Notes under the pieces: model-generated
The model's input: only the letters and a program-made list of their open reading frames with translations
What the model was told of the DNA's origin: nothing
The model's database searches: none
Origin: Certhia americana
Lineage: Eukaryota > Chordata > Aves > Passeriformes > Certhiidae
DNA: 64,000 nt
Reading direction: 5' to 3'
NCBI GenBank assembly: GCA_018697195.1
Contig: CM031878.1
Location: 3,212,492 to 3,276,491, forward strand
Position numbers and translations under genes: made by a program
In this document: piece by piece, positions 1 to 11,943 of the stretch
Numbering within the stretch: the first letter of the stretch is position 1
Layout of the letters: each line of letters starts with the position of its first letter

Positions 1-510
1 AGAGGGAAACCTGTGCATGCCTGCTCCTAAAGTGCCTCTGTACATTGATTTGTGGGGCAAATAAACAGTAGTCTAGTCTCAATTTTCCTTTCAGTATTTT
101 ATCCCCTTTATGGGATAAAGCTTAACAACATCAATAGCAGATACTAACTTCATGACTTTTGTTATGAATTATTATTTTTGCTGTTCTCCAGGGTTATAAT
201 GTTGATCTAGGGACTACATTTTCTTGAGATAAATCTGTCAGATCTGTATGTTGCAATGGATATACATGGAGAGGAAAGCAGATGTGAATCATGAAAAGGC
301 ATGTAACAATAGAGAATTATCCCAGGCTAGAATCAGAAGTTATATTAAACAGCAATAAAAAGTACAGATTAGTAAATCAGTTTGAAGTGCAGATGAGTAA
401 AATATTGTCAGCAGAGAAAGGGAGGCAGAAGTCTGATACAAGTACAGAACAAGCAAAGCCAAGGTGCAGTTGGCCCCTGATACACATTTATAAGTCCTGT
501 GAGGTGTGGT
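1..510. other. Intergenic, nothing recognised
   Basis: AT-rich unique sequence with no gene or repeat signature that I can support. An open frame starting at 291 continues into the CR1 and has no coding character. Confidence 0.7.
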
Positions 511-898
511 TGAGGGAGCTGGGAAAGGGGCTCAGGCTGGAGCAAAGGAGGCTGAGGGGGGCCCTTGTGGCTCTGCACAACTCCCTGCCAGGAGGGGACA
601 GCCGGGGGGGTCGGGCTGTGCTAACAGGGAACAGGGACAGGAGGAGAAGGAACGGCCTCAGGATGGGCCAGGGGAGTCTCAGGATGGAAGCCAGGAGGAA
701 TTTCTTCACAGAAAAGGTTGTTAAGCATTGGAAGGGGCTGCCCAGGGAGGTGGTGGAGTCACCACCCCTTTGGGGTCTTTAAGAACCCACTGAAAGTGGC
801 ACTCTGGTCTGGGTGACAGGGTGGGGATCAGTCACAGGTTGGACACAATAGTCTTGGAGATCTTTTCCTACTGAAGTGATTCTGTAATTCTGTAATTT
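511..898 (+). mobile_element. CR1 LINE fragment (5'-truncated, 3' end intact)
   Basis: The segment from GAGGGAGCTGGG through CTCTGCACAACTCC and CTGCCCAGGGAGGTGGTGG is the 3' end of an avian CR1 retrotransposon, followed by the terminal GTCTTGGAGATCTTTTCC block and the short tandem tail (TTCTGTAATTCTGTAATT). Only the last ~390 bp is present, as usual for 5'-truncated CR1. Open frames over it are shadows of the non-coding 3' end. It shares a nearly identical 130-bp stretch with the copy at 5675-5830, so the two belong to the same subfamily. Confidence 0.93.
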
Positions 899-1390
899 TG
901 TGATTTGTTTTTCACCTTATTTACTCAGTAAAAGCAGCATACTCTTATTTTAGCCTGCTTTGATACGCACTGTGTTCACTGTGTGAGATCGGTGTTGCCT
1001 TTCCTTTGAAACAAAAGCTGCAAGGGTTGTGTATTGCACATCTTTATTTGCACAAAAATTGCCTAAGGATGTGTCAAGGTTTCACTGTTAGGAAGTGCTG
1101 GGCCAAGGCTGATGCTGTCAAGTCTGGACTGATATAGTGATCAGGAAGCTCGGGTTGTCTCAGGTGTTCCTCTAGTATCCAGGAAAAGCCTTTTGTTTTC
1201 ATTCCTTGTTCGGGGACTCCAAGAGGGAAATTTTGACCAAGAGTATCTACAAAACAAAAGGTTTGGTTTACTGCTCTGCTCCAGGCTTTTTGAATCACTG
1301 CATTACTTTCTACCTTTTTTCTAGCTACCAAAACTACCTTAGTTTTGCTGCCCTGATGCATCCTTTTCGTAGGTGTGAACCAATCAAGAG
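899..1390. other. Intergenic, with unexplained minus-strand open frame
   Basis: Between two CR1 copies. The minus strand stays open from about 1385 down to the stop at 1074 (~100 codons) with a mixed, non-repetitive composition. It has no recognised domain. It may be a remnant of an unidentified repeat; see findings. Confidence 0.45.
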
Positions 1391-2031
1391 CAGCCCTTCC
1401 AGGAAGGACTTGGGGTGCTGGTGGATGAGAGTCTGGACCTTCTCTGACCATGTGCACTCACAGCCCAAAATCATATCCCAGACTGCATCCAAAACACAGT
1501 GGGCAACAGGTCGAGTGAGGAGATTTTGTCTCTCTGCTTTCATGAGACCCCATCTTCAATGCTGCATCCAACCCTGGGGTTCTCAGCTCAAAAAAGACAT
1601 CGACCTATTGGATTGAGTCCAGAGAAAAGCCATCAGGATGATCAGAGAGATGGATCACCTTTACCATGAGGAAAGGCTGAGAAAAATGGGATTTTTCAGG
1701 CTGGAGGAAAAAAGATTTGAGGTGATTTAATTGCAGCCCTTCAGCACCTGTAGGGAGCCCAAAAGAAAGCTGGAGACAGAGTATTTACAGGTTAAATTGG
1801 ACAGAATGGCTTTGAACTTAAACAGAGCAGGTTTAGATTATATATTAGGAAAAAATTCTTTACTGTGAGGATGGCCAGAGAAGCTGTGGCTGCGCCATGA
1901 CTGGAAACACTCAAAACCAGGTTGGATGAAGCTCTGAGCAATCTGGAGTAGTGAAAGTTGTCACTGCCCATGGCAGTGGAGTTGGAATGAGGTGATTTTT
2001 GTAGTCCCTTCAATCCCACACATTCTATGTT
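1391..2031 (+). mobile_element. CR1 LINE fragment (older, diverged)
   Basis: Matches the CR1 path from CCAGGAAGGACTTGGGGTG through CATCTTCAATGCTGCATCCA, GAGAAAAGCCATCAGGATG, AGGAAAGGCTGAG, AAAATTCTTTACTGTGAGG and a terminal CCACACATTCTATG. It covers the C-terminal end of the reverse-transcriptase ORF and the 3'UTR. The reading frame is broken by many changes and the sequence is more diverged than the copy at 511, so it is an old, dead copy. The left edge is approximate. Confidence 0.87.
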
Positions 2032-3693
2032 ACTCACCCAAACAGACAACCTCTGCTTGTTACTCCCCCTGCACTCATTTCCGACAGTCATGGTTTTGCT
2101 ACGTCCACAGCCAAATTTTGAATTTCTGATGCAGTTACCTAGGTAACAACGCCTTCACAGGCTTTCATTGGGACCTTTTCTTGGACATGGCTGGCACTGC
2201 CAAACTTCACTCCCACAAAAGTCTCCAGTGCTTCTCTGTGAATGTATGCCTTTTCTGGCTGTGACTGTTCCTTAATTGTTTGTGATATCCATCCCTCCCC
2301 ATAATGCTTTCTGGGACTTTTTTGCACCTTCTTACACTATAATTGGTGATGCTGGGCAGTTTCTTACATCAGGTTCAGTAGTTTTCTTGTTGAGTTGGCT
2401 AAATCTCAGGCTAATGCCTAGTCACTGGTTATTTGTCTGGGGACCAACATTAACTGCCATGCTGCTCACGTGTTCCTATGTTTTTGTGGGATAGAGACTA
2501 AGCTTCAAGAACTAGGTTTGGATTGTTGATGTCCAATATATGTGTGTTAAAAATGTAGTTAATTTGTTTGGCTTTTGTAACATTGGATGATATTTTAGCT
2601 CTGACCTAAATCAGTAAGTTCTGGATACATCTTAACACTTCATTTAGGTGGGTCAAACTGTGCCCCTCTTGAATCTTTCTTAAACCTTTCCTTGTTGAAT
2701 CATGTGTGTTCCTTTATTGCTAATTTGAATAAACTCTGTTGTCTCACAGATAATGCTCAGATTCTGAAAAAAATACATCCCTTACTGTAATACAGACAAC
2801 AGATAACTTCTATTTTCTCCCTCTCCCACTACAACCAACATTACTTTGAGATAAAAATGATCTTTCAATACTCAGTGAAAAATCCTGATGCATAAAGCTG
2901 GAGGTCTGTGGTTTCACAAATCTGAGGTTTCACATACTTAAGTTTATCCATTTCATACAAAACCTAAAAATAATAAAAAAAAACAATTAAGGTGGAAGTA
3001 AATTTATGCATAATCTGAGAGTAAGGCAGAATAATAATATACAATTATTCTTCATGGAGAGGCAATATCGTGACCATCAATTTTGTTATGGACTTAATGT
3101 TTCAATTGATATTTTTTCATTATTCACATTTATGCAGGATGCAAGGACTTTGTCACACATTTTCCTCCCTGCTTCTCTTCCAAGTGGTTGTGTTCTTTGC
3201 CCATGGAGGCAAGCTTCACACAGCATTACACTGGAGGCAATTTTCTGAGTGGAAATTATTACTAAAAGTATATGGGGTTCAGAAAATATATCCTAGGGAC
3301 AGAAATTTTATTGTGATTGGTTCTTTTTTTCCTGTTTAGAAGAACAGTATAGATTTTGGAAAGGAAGCAGATTTCACAGACCTTTCATGATCTATAGCAG
3401 ATAGTTATTTAGAAGTAAATAGAGAGAAAACTAACTAGTAGTAGACTAGAAAGTTAGTATTTTAATGTCTATTGCATTAATTGAATCAATAATGCATTTA
3501 TGACTTAAAGAATGCTGGTTCAAGTTGTTACTCTGCCTCAGTCTCAGGTAAACATTCTACTCTGAGATCACTGGGAACTTAGATAGGCATCTATTTCCAT
3601 CATTCCCTTTTTAAGCCTAGTAATAATCAATGAAACTAGAAACAGGCATATATATTACTCTTAGGGAGAATGTTTAGTTGTGATCCTGGAAGT
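2032..3693. other. Intergenic, X-box palindrome only
   Basis: Unique AT-rich DNA. It holds the X-box palindrome at 2134 and no gene; open frames (2276-2494, 3006-3339) are short and unrecognised. Confidence 0.65.
2134..2147. promoter_or_regulatory. Perfect X-box (RFX-type) palindrome
   Basis: GTTACCTAGGTAAC is a perfect 14-bp palindrome made of GTTACC and GGTAAC half-sites with a 2-bp centre, matching the consensus GTTRCC-N2-GGYAAC bound by RFX transcription factors. It lies just 3' of a CR1 in otherwise unique DNA. Function is inferred from the motif only. Confidence 0.4.
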
Positions 3694-3761
3694 CCTGGGG
3701 TAATGGTTGGACATGATGATCTTAAAGGCCTTTTCCAAGCTAAATGGTTCTATGATTCTGA
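3694..3761 (+). mobile_element. CR1 LINE 3' tail fragment
   Basis: About 68 bp of CR1 3' end: a GGTTGGACATGATGATCTTA block, then CCTTTTCCAAGCT and the tail GGTTCTATGATTCTG. Very short 5'-truncated insertion. Confidence 0.8.
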
Positions 3762-3903
3762 AATCTATGTTCTGATAAAGAAAATAAATTGTTGCTATGA
3801 ACCAAGAAAATAGTTAATTCACAAGAAGTTAAAAAAACCCCAAAGAAACCTCCACCAAAACAAACACAACTGAACCAAACTATTCCCATAAACAAATAAA
3901 TAG

Positions 3904-3934
<31 letters not shown>

Positions 3935-5604
3935 AAAAAAAAAAAAAANNNNNNNNNNNNNNNNNNNNNNNNNNNNNNNNNNNNNNNNNNNNNNNNNNNN
4001 NNNNNNNNNNNNNNNNNNNNNNNNNNNNNNNNNNNNNNNNNNNNNNNNAAATGAAAAAAAAAAAAAAAAAAACCACAAAAAAGAAATAGCCGTATAATCA
4101 AAACCCTCAAGCAACTTTCTTAGTTCAGAATGAAGAGTAAAATCATATTAAGTTCAAGATTGTCACTACACTCTAGAAATTAAAGCAACAAAAGCATCAC
4201 TATGGCTTTGGACTTTTTTGTTTAGAATATTGATTATCTGATCTTTTGAATGTAGAGGTGACATAAAGGTGCTGTTATAAATGTGTATAATATATAATAT
4301 AATATAATGTGTAAATTATCAGATGACACATCTCCGGTGTCAAGAATTCTACTGACCCAAAATATTTAGTATTTCATGCTTTGTCACATTTGGGAGTATG
4401 CTTAATCCTTGGGGAAAGGAGCACAAGTGAATTGTAGGGACTTATCCACAGCACTCACATGCAGAGTGCATGCATCTGATGATTTCTATTTTATTCTGAC
4501 CATAACTGGCTGTTTTCCTGAAGGATGATGAATCTGCTCTCAATAGGAAGGAGGTATTAATTCTTTGTACTTCTCAGGATGATTTTAAACCTCTGTGAAA
4601 GCACATTTGCAAACCCTATGCAGATGAGTATCACCAAGAATTGTGGTGAAAGTGATCAAGTCAGAGCTTGTGCTTGCCTGGTATTTTTTGTCCTCTCAAT
4701 GATAATTTGCAACTCAGAAATGTAAGAGAGTTATGATACCCAGAGCTCAGAAATATCTGCAAAAAGATTACACTGTCAGCCAACACAAATTATTATGATT
4801 AAAATCTGATGCAATAATAATGCCTGTCCTAGAATCCCCTTGACAATAACTTTGTTATATATACATGGCACTGCAAAATAGTATTCCCACAGACACTTAA
4901 CTGAATTTGCCCTTTGCATAAATCTACAATATATAGTACCTATATAAAGCAGGCAATATTTGATATGAATCCTCTCTGAAATATGGTGCATAAAACTGAT
5001 ACAAAACAGGAACAAAGTCTATGCAACTAAAATATTTACAGTAAGTTATTTAAGCCTACAATATGAATTTCCTAATTTTTTTTTCCCTCATAATTTTGTG
5101 TTAAATGCCAAAACTGGCCTGTAATGGTGAATGAGAGTTATGATATAGTATACAGCAATCATGCCACTTTTATTCTGTGCAATAAATTTAAATGAAATAC
5201 ACATTATCCAAAGTGGTGTTTGCTATCTGAGCTGAAAACAGACATGTTCTCTGACAATCTTCATGTTATATTACCCCAATTGTGCTTCACACTTTTAACT
5301 TTTTTTTCCTTGCTTCTGATTAAAAACACCTAAAAATTTTATCTTTCACAAGCTCTTCTGGAACCACATTAATCAGCCTGTATTCCTAATTCCTATTGGC
5401 TTCAGGGCACAGGAATTGCTCTGAACCCAAGAAAACTCAGGGAAAGGTAGCTCCCTCTAAAGCAGCCATGTAGATGTTAGACTGTGAATGGAGAAGTTCA
5501 ATTTGGCCCATTGCAACCAGTGCCCAGGATAGGTGCTGCTGCTCACTTTCTGAACAAACAAAAAAAGAGCCATGCTCAGCCAGACCACTCTGTCAGCAGG
5601 TGAA
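3762..5604. other. Intergenic, A-rich tract with gap, otherwise empty
   Basis: Contains the A-rich stretch around the 100-N gap and an AT-rich TATAATA block at 4286-4310. Nothing else recognised. Confidence 0.65.
3949..4048. other. Assembly gap (100 N) in an A-rich tract
   Basis: Exactly 100 N flanked on both sides by A homopolymers (3904-3948, 4049-4071). The round number suggests a gap of unknown size. Confidence 0.98.
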
Positions 5605-5922
5605 GACACTGGAGCACAAGTCTGATGAGGAGCAGGTGAGGGAGCTGGGCAAGAGTCTGGAGCCCCAGGAGGGGCTGAGGGAGCTGGGAAAGGGGCTCAG
5701 GCTGGAGCAAAGGAGGCTGAGGGGGGCCCTTTTGGCTCTGCACAACTCCCTGCCAGGAGGGGACAGCCGGGGGGTCGGGCTGTGCTCCCAGGGAACGGGG
5801 ACAGGAGCAGAGGGAACGGCCTCAGGATGGGCCAAGGCAGCCTCAGGTTGGACACTTGGAAGAATTTCATTATTGGAGCATGGTCAGACATTGGAACAAG
5901 CTACCAAGGGAGGTGGTGGAAT
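5605..5922 (+). mobile_element. CR1 LINE fragment, 5' part, interrupted by an LTR
   Basis: CR1 sequence from ACTGGAGCACAAGTCTGATG to GGGAGGTGGTGGAAT. It contains a local partial duplication of the GAGGGAGCTGGG motif (5638 and 5679). The element stops abruptly at 5922 in the middle of the conserved GTGGAATCACCATCC block and resumes at 6603 after an inserted LTR. Confidence 0.9.
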
Positions 5923-5925
5923 TAT

Positions 5926-6602
5926 TGATGTAAATGTCCAATATGACAGACAGAACCGAGCCTGGATTTTCTGGCCTTGCTGGCTGAGCCAATTGGCAGC
6001 AGCTGTGGTGTCAACCACACAGACACTTATGACCCACCATGGCACTGAGGACAAGTCCAGACCTGTCGGAGCTTTCAGGATTCCCTTCCATGGAGCAGTT
6101 TTAAAGCGAGGTAAAGGAAGGAGTTAATCTCTGATAGAGGGTTCGATCCAAAGCTTTTATTCTGGCATGCATGCCTCTGAATGTAACAAGTCATCTAACA
6201 GAATTAATCAGAATTGTAGGTGAAGTCTGTAGAAGCTACAGTAGCTGCTATTACTGCTGATGGAACTCTGATGGAATCATGATGCAACACCCTCGACCGC
6301 GTGGTCCCTGTCCCTTTTTACCTGGGAGAAGGGGAGGCAGGGTGGAGGGGGAAAGCCACCAACCAGATATGGGAGGAGGGGTTTCCAAGGAGAAAGGACA
6401 CCTGGAATGCCCAATGCACTAAAGGGTACAGAGTGTCTTTTAAATCTGCCACCAATCTCCCAAGCCTTTTGGGATTCCAGGGTTGATAGACAACCTATCA
6501 GGGATCAGGGTGGGTCAAGGAAGGCTGTTTGACACATCAGGGGGGAAATCTCTAGGGGAGGAACCAAGACTTCCAGGTAAGCCATGAAATTGCACCACTA
6601 CA
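5926..6602 (-). mobile_element. Solo LTR inserted into a CR1 (family not named)
   Basis: On the minus strand this 677-bp block begins TGTAGTGG and ends CATTTACATCA, giving TG...CA termini, with an AATAAA polyadenylation signal (plus-strand TTTATT at 6156-6161) in the position expected for an LTR R region. It splits a CR1 at 5922/6603 and is flanked by GTGGAAT on both sides (5916-5922, 6603-6609). Three bases (TAT, 5923-5925) between the left repeat and the TG/CA terminus are unexplained. No gag, pol or env sequence is present, so it is a solo LTR formed by recombination. The target duplication length suggests an ERVK-type class, but this is inference. Confidence 0.75.
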
Positions 6603-6745
6603 GTGGAATCACCATCCTGGAAGAGTTTAAGAGAGGACTGAATGCGGCACTAAAGTGCTGTGGTTTAGTTGATGAGGGGGTGATGATCAGCCAAAGGTAG
6701 GACCTGATAATCTTGGAAGTCTTTTCCAACCTAATTGATTCTATT
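6603..6745 (+). mobile_element. CR1 LINE fragment, 3' part after LTR insertion
   Basis: Continues the CR1 interrupted at 5922: GTGGAATCACCATCCTGGAA, GTGGCACT-like, a TGATAATCTTGGAAGTC block and TTTTCCAACCTAATTGATTC tail. The first seven bases repeat 5916-5922 and probably represent the target-site duplication of the inserted LTR. Confidence 0.88.
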
Positions 6746-8376
6746 TTTCTCCTTTAACAGTGTGTGTGTGCATCTTTGGGCCATCATTTCTGTGTGTGTA
6801 TTAGCGACATCTCTGACAGCAAACCCATATCCTGTTGCATGCCACTGGAATATGATTGTGGATTACTCACACCTGTGGTTTGTTAGTTTTGGCCATTGGT
6901 TTTGCTTGCAAATTAAAGTTTGAGTTTGTTTCCTGCATGCAGCTGTTTTGATGCACCTCCAAGACAGCCTTCTGCAGTGAGCTGGAGGTGATTTGTGCTC
7001 AGAGAGCACTGAGCAGCTCTGAAAAATGCCAGAGAAATGAAGAGATCTCCCATCAGCATTGTGCTGTGTGAGAGAGTGGGAGCAGGAACACCCTACATGA
7101 ATTTTGCTTGAAAAGCTGAATTACATCAGAATCCGTCTATGGAGTTAGTCAAAACAAGTAGTGATGAGATTCTGTCAGGTGAAAAGGAAAAGTAAATCAG
7201 TTTTGAGAAACAAGTCATTCTACTATGAAGACATTTTCAAATGTCTTTTGAAAGACATACAAAAAAGCGGATTTTTTTTTTCAAAGAATGGTTGAAACTT
7301 TTATTTGTCAAAAATGAGGATTGTCTGAGGCAGTATTGGTGTTTGACTGCAGCCTTGTAGCTTCTATTAATTTATTAAAGTTTTGTACCATGTTCAATGT
7401 TGCATTTGTATACCACAGTAAGTAGGAAATAAACCTTGATATATTTTCACTATAGAAAAAAATTGGTTCAGAGATTCTGAATAAAATTACTATGTATTTG
7501 TCTTATCAATGATGTAGAGGCAAAGATTTGAAAATTTGGATGGTTTTCTAGTTTCAAATTATAACAGTTTTGAAATAATGTTTTTCCTGTAAAACTGAAG
7601 TCATATTTTCTGAGTAACTATTGTTAGGAATTTGATTCTGCAACTTTAACCCGCTGTAAAGTGAGACAGATTAACTGCAACCTGCAGGAATGAACAATCC
7701 TGAAGGAACATTTTAGTTTCCTGGGCTTTTCCCAAGAGCATTTTTTTTAATGTTAATGCATTCTGCTGTGTTGTAGTAGGGGAAAAAAAAAAAAAAACAC
7801 AAAAAAACAAAAAAACAAAAAAAAACCAAAAAAAACATCCAAATCGAAGCCTTTTTATCTGTTGTACTCTATGTAGTGAAAACAGCAATAGAGAATTTGG
7901 GAGTAAGTTCAATTTTTTAAGGTGGTTACAGCCCTATCCTTCACAGACCACTCTTTTAATGGGTGTGTTTCTTAGGGCAACACAGAGATTGTTCTGACCC
8001 TTCTTGCAGGGTTCAGAGATGGAACTCTGCTGTTTTGTTGTGTCTTTGAACTCAAGTTTGCTGCTGTGGTTAAGAAACTTAACTGTGCCTCTACTCCTTA
8101 GATGCCAGGGGGATTTAGAAATTATGTATTCTTTAAAGTTTTTAGGGATGCCTGAACCCAAGCTCTTCTCTGTTTGAAGTCCAGTGGTTTAACAAAGAGA
8201 TTTACACTGTTGTCCTGTTCAGCCCAGTGATAAAATAGGACTCTGAGCCTCAGGGACTGCAAGACAAGAGTAACACAAAATTGTTATACAACTTTCGCTG
8301 TGATACATGTCAATTTCCAGTAATATATCATGAAGGAGATGATTAGAAGCTAGCAGAGTTATACTAGGTAGCCATC

Positions 8377-8409
<33 letters not shown>

Positions 8410-11211
8410 CCCCCCAAAAAAACAACCCTGCAAACTTTCAAGTTTATGTTTTTGGATTTTCAGGAATGTTCCACATTTTAGATGTGGAAGTCTAAATGAA
8501 GGACTGTGGTTCATTTTCTCAGAATTTCACTTTAACAATGCAGTGTGTGTTATCTCCAGTTGCCAGGAAGAAATACTGTGTACATGGGGTTAAGGTGTTA
8601 CTTCTGATAAAACTGGATTCCCAGGTTGCTGCATCACTGTTTTTGAGTTTGACACAATGTTCCAAACTTTATGCTAGGCGGAAAATATAAGGACTCTTGA
8701 TTGCCATGCTCAAGGATTTGATAATGTGAGTTGAATAGAATAAAAGAAATGTCCTGCAGAGCATGCTAGCAATGTAAACAATGCTCATTCCTGGGATTTC
8801 TGCATGAAAATTTTAAACTTTATTAACCTTGTTTATTAAAAGGCAACATCAGTGAATTTTACCACAAATAAATAGACACTCCTCTCTCTTACTAGGATTA
8901 CAACCGATCCTCAGAAAGAATAATTCATTAACCTGAACGCTATTGCATATTAGAGGCGAATAGTACAGGAAACCTCCTATTTTTACGAACTTCAAAAAAT
9001 GATCATGATACAGTTACTCACTCCTTTAGCTCATTATTACTAAAGCACTAATACAGTATTAAAATGAACTTTCAAGCTTCTTAACTTCCTCTGCTGGTTT
9101 TCTTCCTAAATATATTGGAGTCCCTATATTTCAAGTGTTCCCAGTAATCACAAAGGACTAAGCCAATGTCTCTGTGAAAATAAAATTTTCTTTACAAACT
9201 CATTCATTATTTTCATTATTTTCCCCCTGCTCAAAGAAGGAATTTGGCTATAACCCAGTCTACAGCATGAGACAGAATAGTCAAGGTACTTGTTTACCTA
9301 ATGAACCATAAAATAAAATCTGGTCACTTCTGCATTGTGGATTAAACTTATTTCTCATTTGCTATATGGAAAATATGCACTGGGTGCCCTGCAGAATGAA
9401 AAATAACACTTAATTGTCTTAATTAAATAAAAATCAACATTTTTTCTACTTTAAAAAAATAGCTATTGATAATATGTAGAAATCATATTACATTAAATTT
9501 CCAGAATAATATATCGAAACGGAAATGAAGGACAGCATTAAAAAAGACAGAAAGCAATAAAAATATGGTTTTCTAACTTATCCCTCCTTTTAAGAATAGT
9601 TCAAATTTTTTGACTATATAAATAAATAATGTAGAAAACAAAGTTTGTTTGAAGTAGTATTCTGATTGAAGTCTGAAAGAACAAAAGTGTTATTGATATT
9701 ATTGTCATTGTGGTCAAATGAATTCTCTGTAAAGATGCCCAAATCAAATAACTGTTCATTCAGGGAAAATATAGGAACCAGAGAAGTTATTTTTGAAAAT
9801 ATCTAATAAGTACAATATAGGAGTATTATAGAATATAGGAATATTATACAGTAATATACTGATAATTTGCATCTTTAATATAACAGATTATTGATATTAA
9901 AAGAGTAAAAATTTAATTGGAACGCTTATATTCATATGGGAATATAATTTGATCAAAGATGTTGCAATAAAGGGAAGGACTTTATTAAGAGGTTTTTGTT
10001 TTCCTTTTAATGAGTGTGCTCTGGACCCCCTTAAAGGATTACCTTTATGAAGATCCATTTTTTTTATATAAGAATCATGAGATATTTTATAAGGTTGTGC
10101 TTAACCAGCTTCCTCTTAGCAGGGAGGGGACATTGCAGTCATTACTGAAGTGGAAACTTGAATTTCCTTGGGATTTTCCTTTCAGTGTGATTGTGGGACA
10201 ATCAGGTATCTTATACTAGAAGACCAAAATATTGAGGATAATCTGATAAAGTTTTCATAGAAATGTTGCTAAATAGTCTTTTAATGGGAGTGGCATGTAT
10301 CTCACTCTTTTTATGTCTTCCTATGGACTAGCCAAGATGCCATTTTTTCAGGTCAGTTGTGTCCAGCTTTCATGGTGTTGCTCAGTGAACTGGGAGAAGC
10401 AATGTTAAAGAGCGCCTTTTTTTCCTTTTTTATCAAAACTCTGGTTTTGTTGGAAAGGAGGAAAGAGTACTATAGTAGCAACGCTTTAGAGGTATTAATC
10501 TCTCTGCCTTTTGTTAACTAAAAAAGATGTTTGCACAAAACAGTGCATGTTTGCACTCTCCTGAGGATGAGTAAATGCTCTTATTGTGAGCATATTTGGG
10601 ATGACAAAGGATAAGATGCAGTTCAAGTGTTCCTCTCAGATAATTGTTGGTCATTTTCTTCCACTGGACAGGGCTTGTCTCTACCTCTAGCTTTGTGTTG
10701 CTCCCCATCCATGTTGCACAAGCTGGATGAAATAGCAGTGACAGTAGAGCTTTAAGGTTTTCAAGTTTATAAGGAGGGGCATTCAGAAACTAGGTAGCAA
10801 TAAAAGTAGTTTTGTGTTTTTCAGGTGTTTGACAATCAGGATTACAACAGAAAAAATAAGCTGTGCCAAGGTGATAACCTATATTTACCTATAACCTAAA
10901 ATTATATTAGAGTTCCCTGTTTTGAACAGTCATTGAACTTCCCACTGGCACTTCTTACTTATGATAAAATTGAAGGCAACAGGCAGAAGAACCTGGATGT
11001 CTTTGAATGCGAAGTGATATTTAATGACATACATCCTTTGTTTCAGAGGAGATCAAAGGAGATGTAATTCAAATATATTTTGGCTAGAGAAATTATTCTC
11101 AAAAATTAATCAGAAAAGTTATTATTATTTGAAATTTAATAATAATTTTAATATAATAATTAATTTTGTGCAAATATATTTAACCAGATGTATTATATTG
11201 CCACTAAAAAA
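6746..11211. other. Intergenic, no gene seen
   Basis: AT-rich unique sequence with A-rich tracts (7781-7835, 8379-8414) and a small hairpin TTCCACAT/ATGTGGAA near 8468-8488. Open frames are short. Confidence 0.65.
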
Positions 11212-11216
11212 CATGT

Positions 11217-11938
11217 TGCTGTGGTTTAAACAACAGGTGTCTGCTAAGGAAGGCAGAAGCCTCCTTTGGAATGGAGAATTTAAACCCCTCCCTCCCAATT
11301 ATTATAACTTTGAAATTAAGGGGATCTCAGGCAAAGATATGGGAATAGGAATAACAGTTCTTTATTAGGGGAACTAAAATAAACAATAAAACCAAAACAC
11401 ATGCAGTATAACAAAAGAGAAAACAAACAAACACCAAATAAACAAACCCACTGACAGAGTCAGGGTCCCGTCTGCTCCCCTGTGGGTCAGGGTGTTGGTG
11501 GCAGTGCCATTCCATGGTGGCTGCAGTCCCAGTCGCAGATGTGGCTCTGGTGAAGTGATGCTCCTGGAGAAAAGTGGAGTTTTTCACTGAAGGTCCAGTG
11601 GTGAGAGATGGGCCTGGTCATCCTCTGGGAATCCAGTGGAAAGGCTGATTGGTGTTCCAACTCCCAGACTTTTATCCAGGTAGGAATACTTGGCTCCTCC
11701 CCCTGGCTGGAGCATTTCCCAATGGGATGATGGAATTCTCTCAGTGACACTCACTGGCCCATGAGCAGAAGATCTCTCCCTGGAGGGAGGCTGGGTTGTG
11801 GCAGAGATCAGAAAACTGCCCCAGGGGGTTTATTGACAGTCGGCCATGGACAGACAATTATAGCACCCCCAGCCCAGTTTCATCAGATGGTGATAGAATA
11901 CAGAGTTTGGGTTACATTTTGCACTGCAACCCATGACA
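11217..11938 (-). mobile_element. Solo LTR, ERVL-like, with CATGT target duplication
   Basis: The 722-bp element has TG...CA termini (plus-strand start TGCTGTGGTTTAAAC, end CCCATGACA) and a perfect 5-bp duplication CATGT at 11212-11216 and 11939-11943. Read on the minus strand it has a TATA-like GGATAAAAGTC upstream and CCCCTAATAAAGAACTG as the polyadenylation block, so transcription would run leftward. The CTAATAAAGAACTGTTATTCC block is shared with the LTR at 34676. There are no internal retroviral genes. The 5-bp duplication fits ERVL-type elements, but the class call is inference. Confidence 0.87.
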
Positions 11939-11943
11939 CATGT

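Noticed and set aside
3740..4114. Phe-rich minus-strand frames
   Set aside because: Translation of poly-A tracts and a 100-N gap.
5474..6127. 217-codon plus-strand open frame
   Set aside because: It crosses unique DNA, a CR1 3' end and an inverted LTR; the composite has no coding logic.
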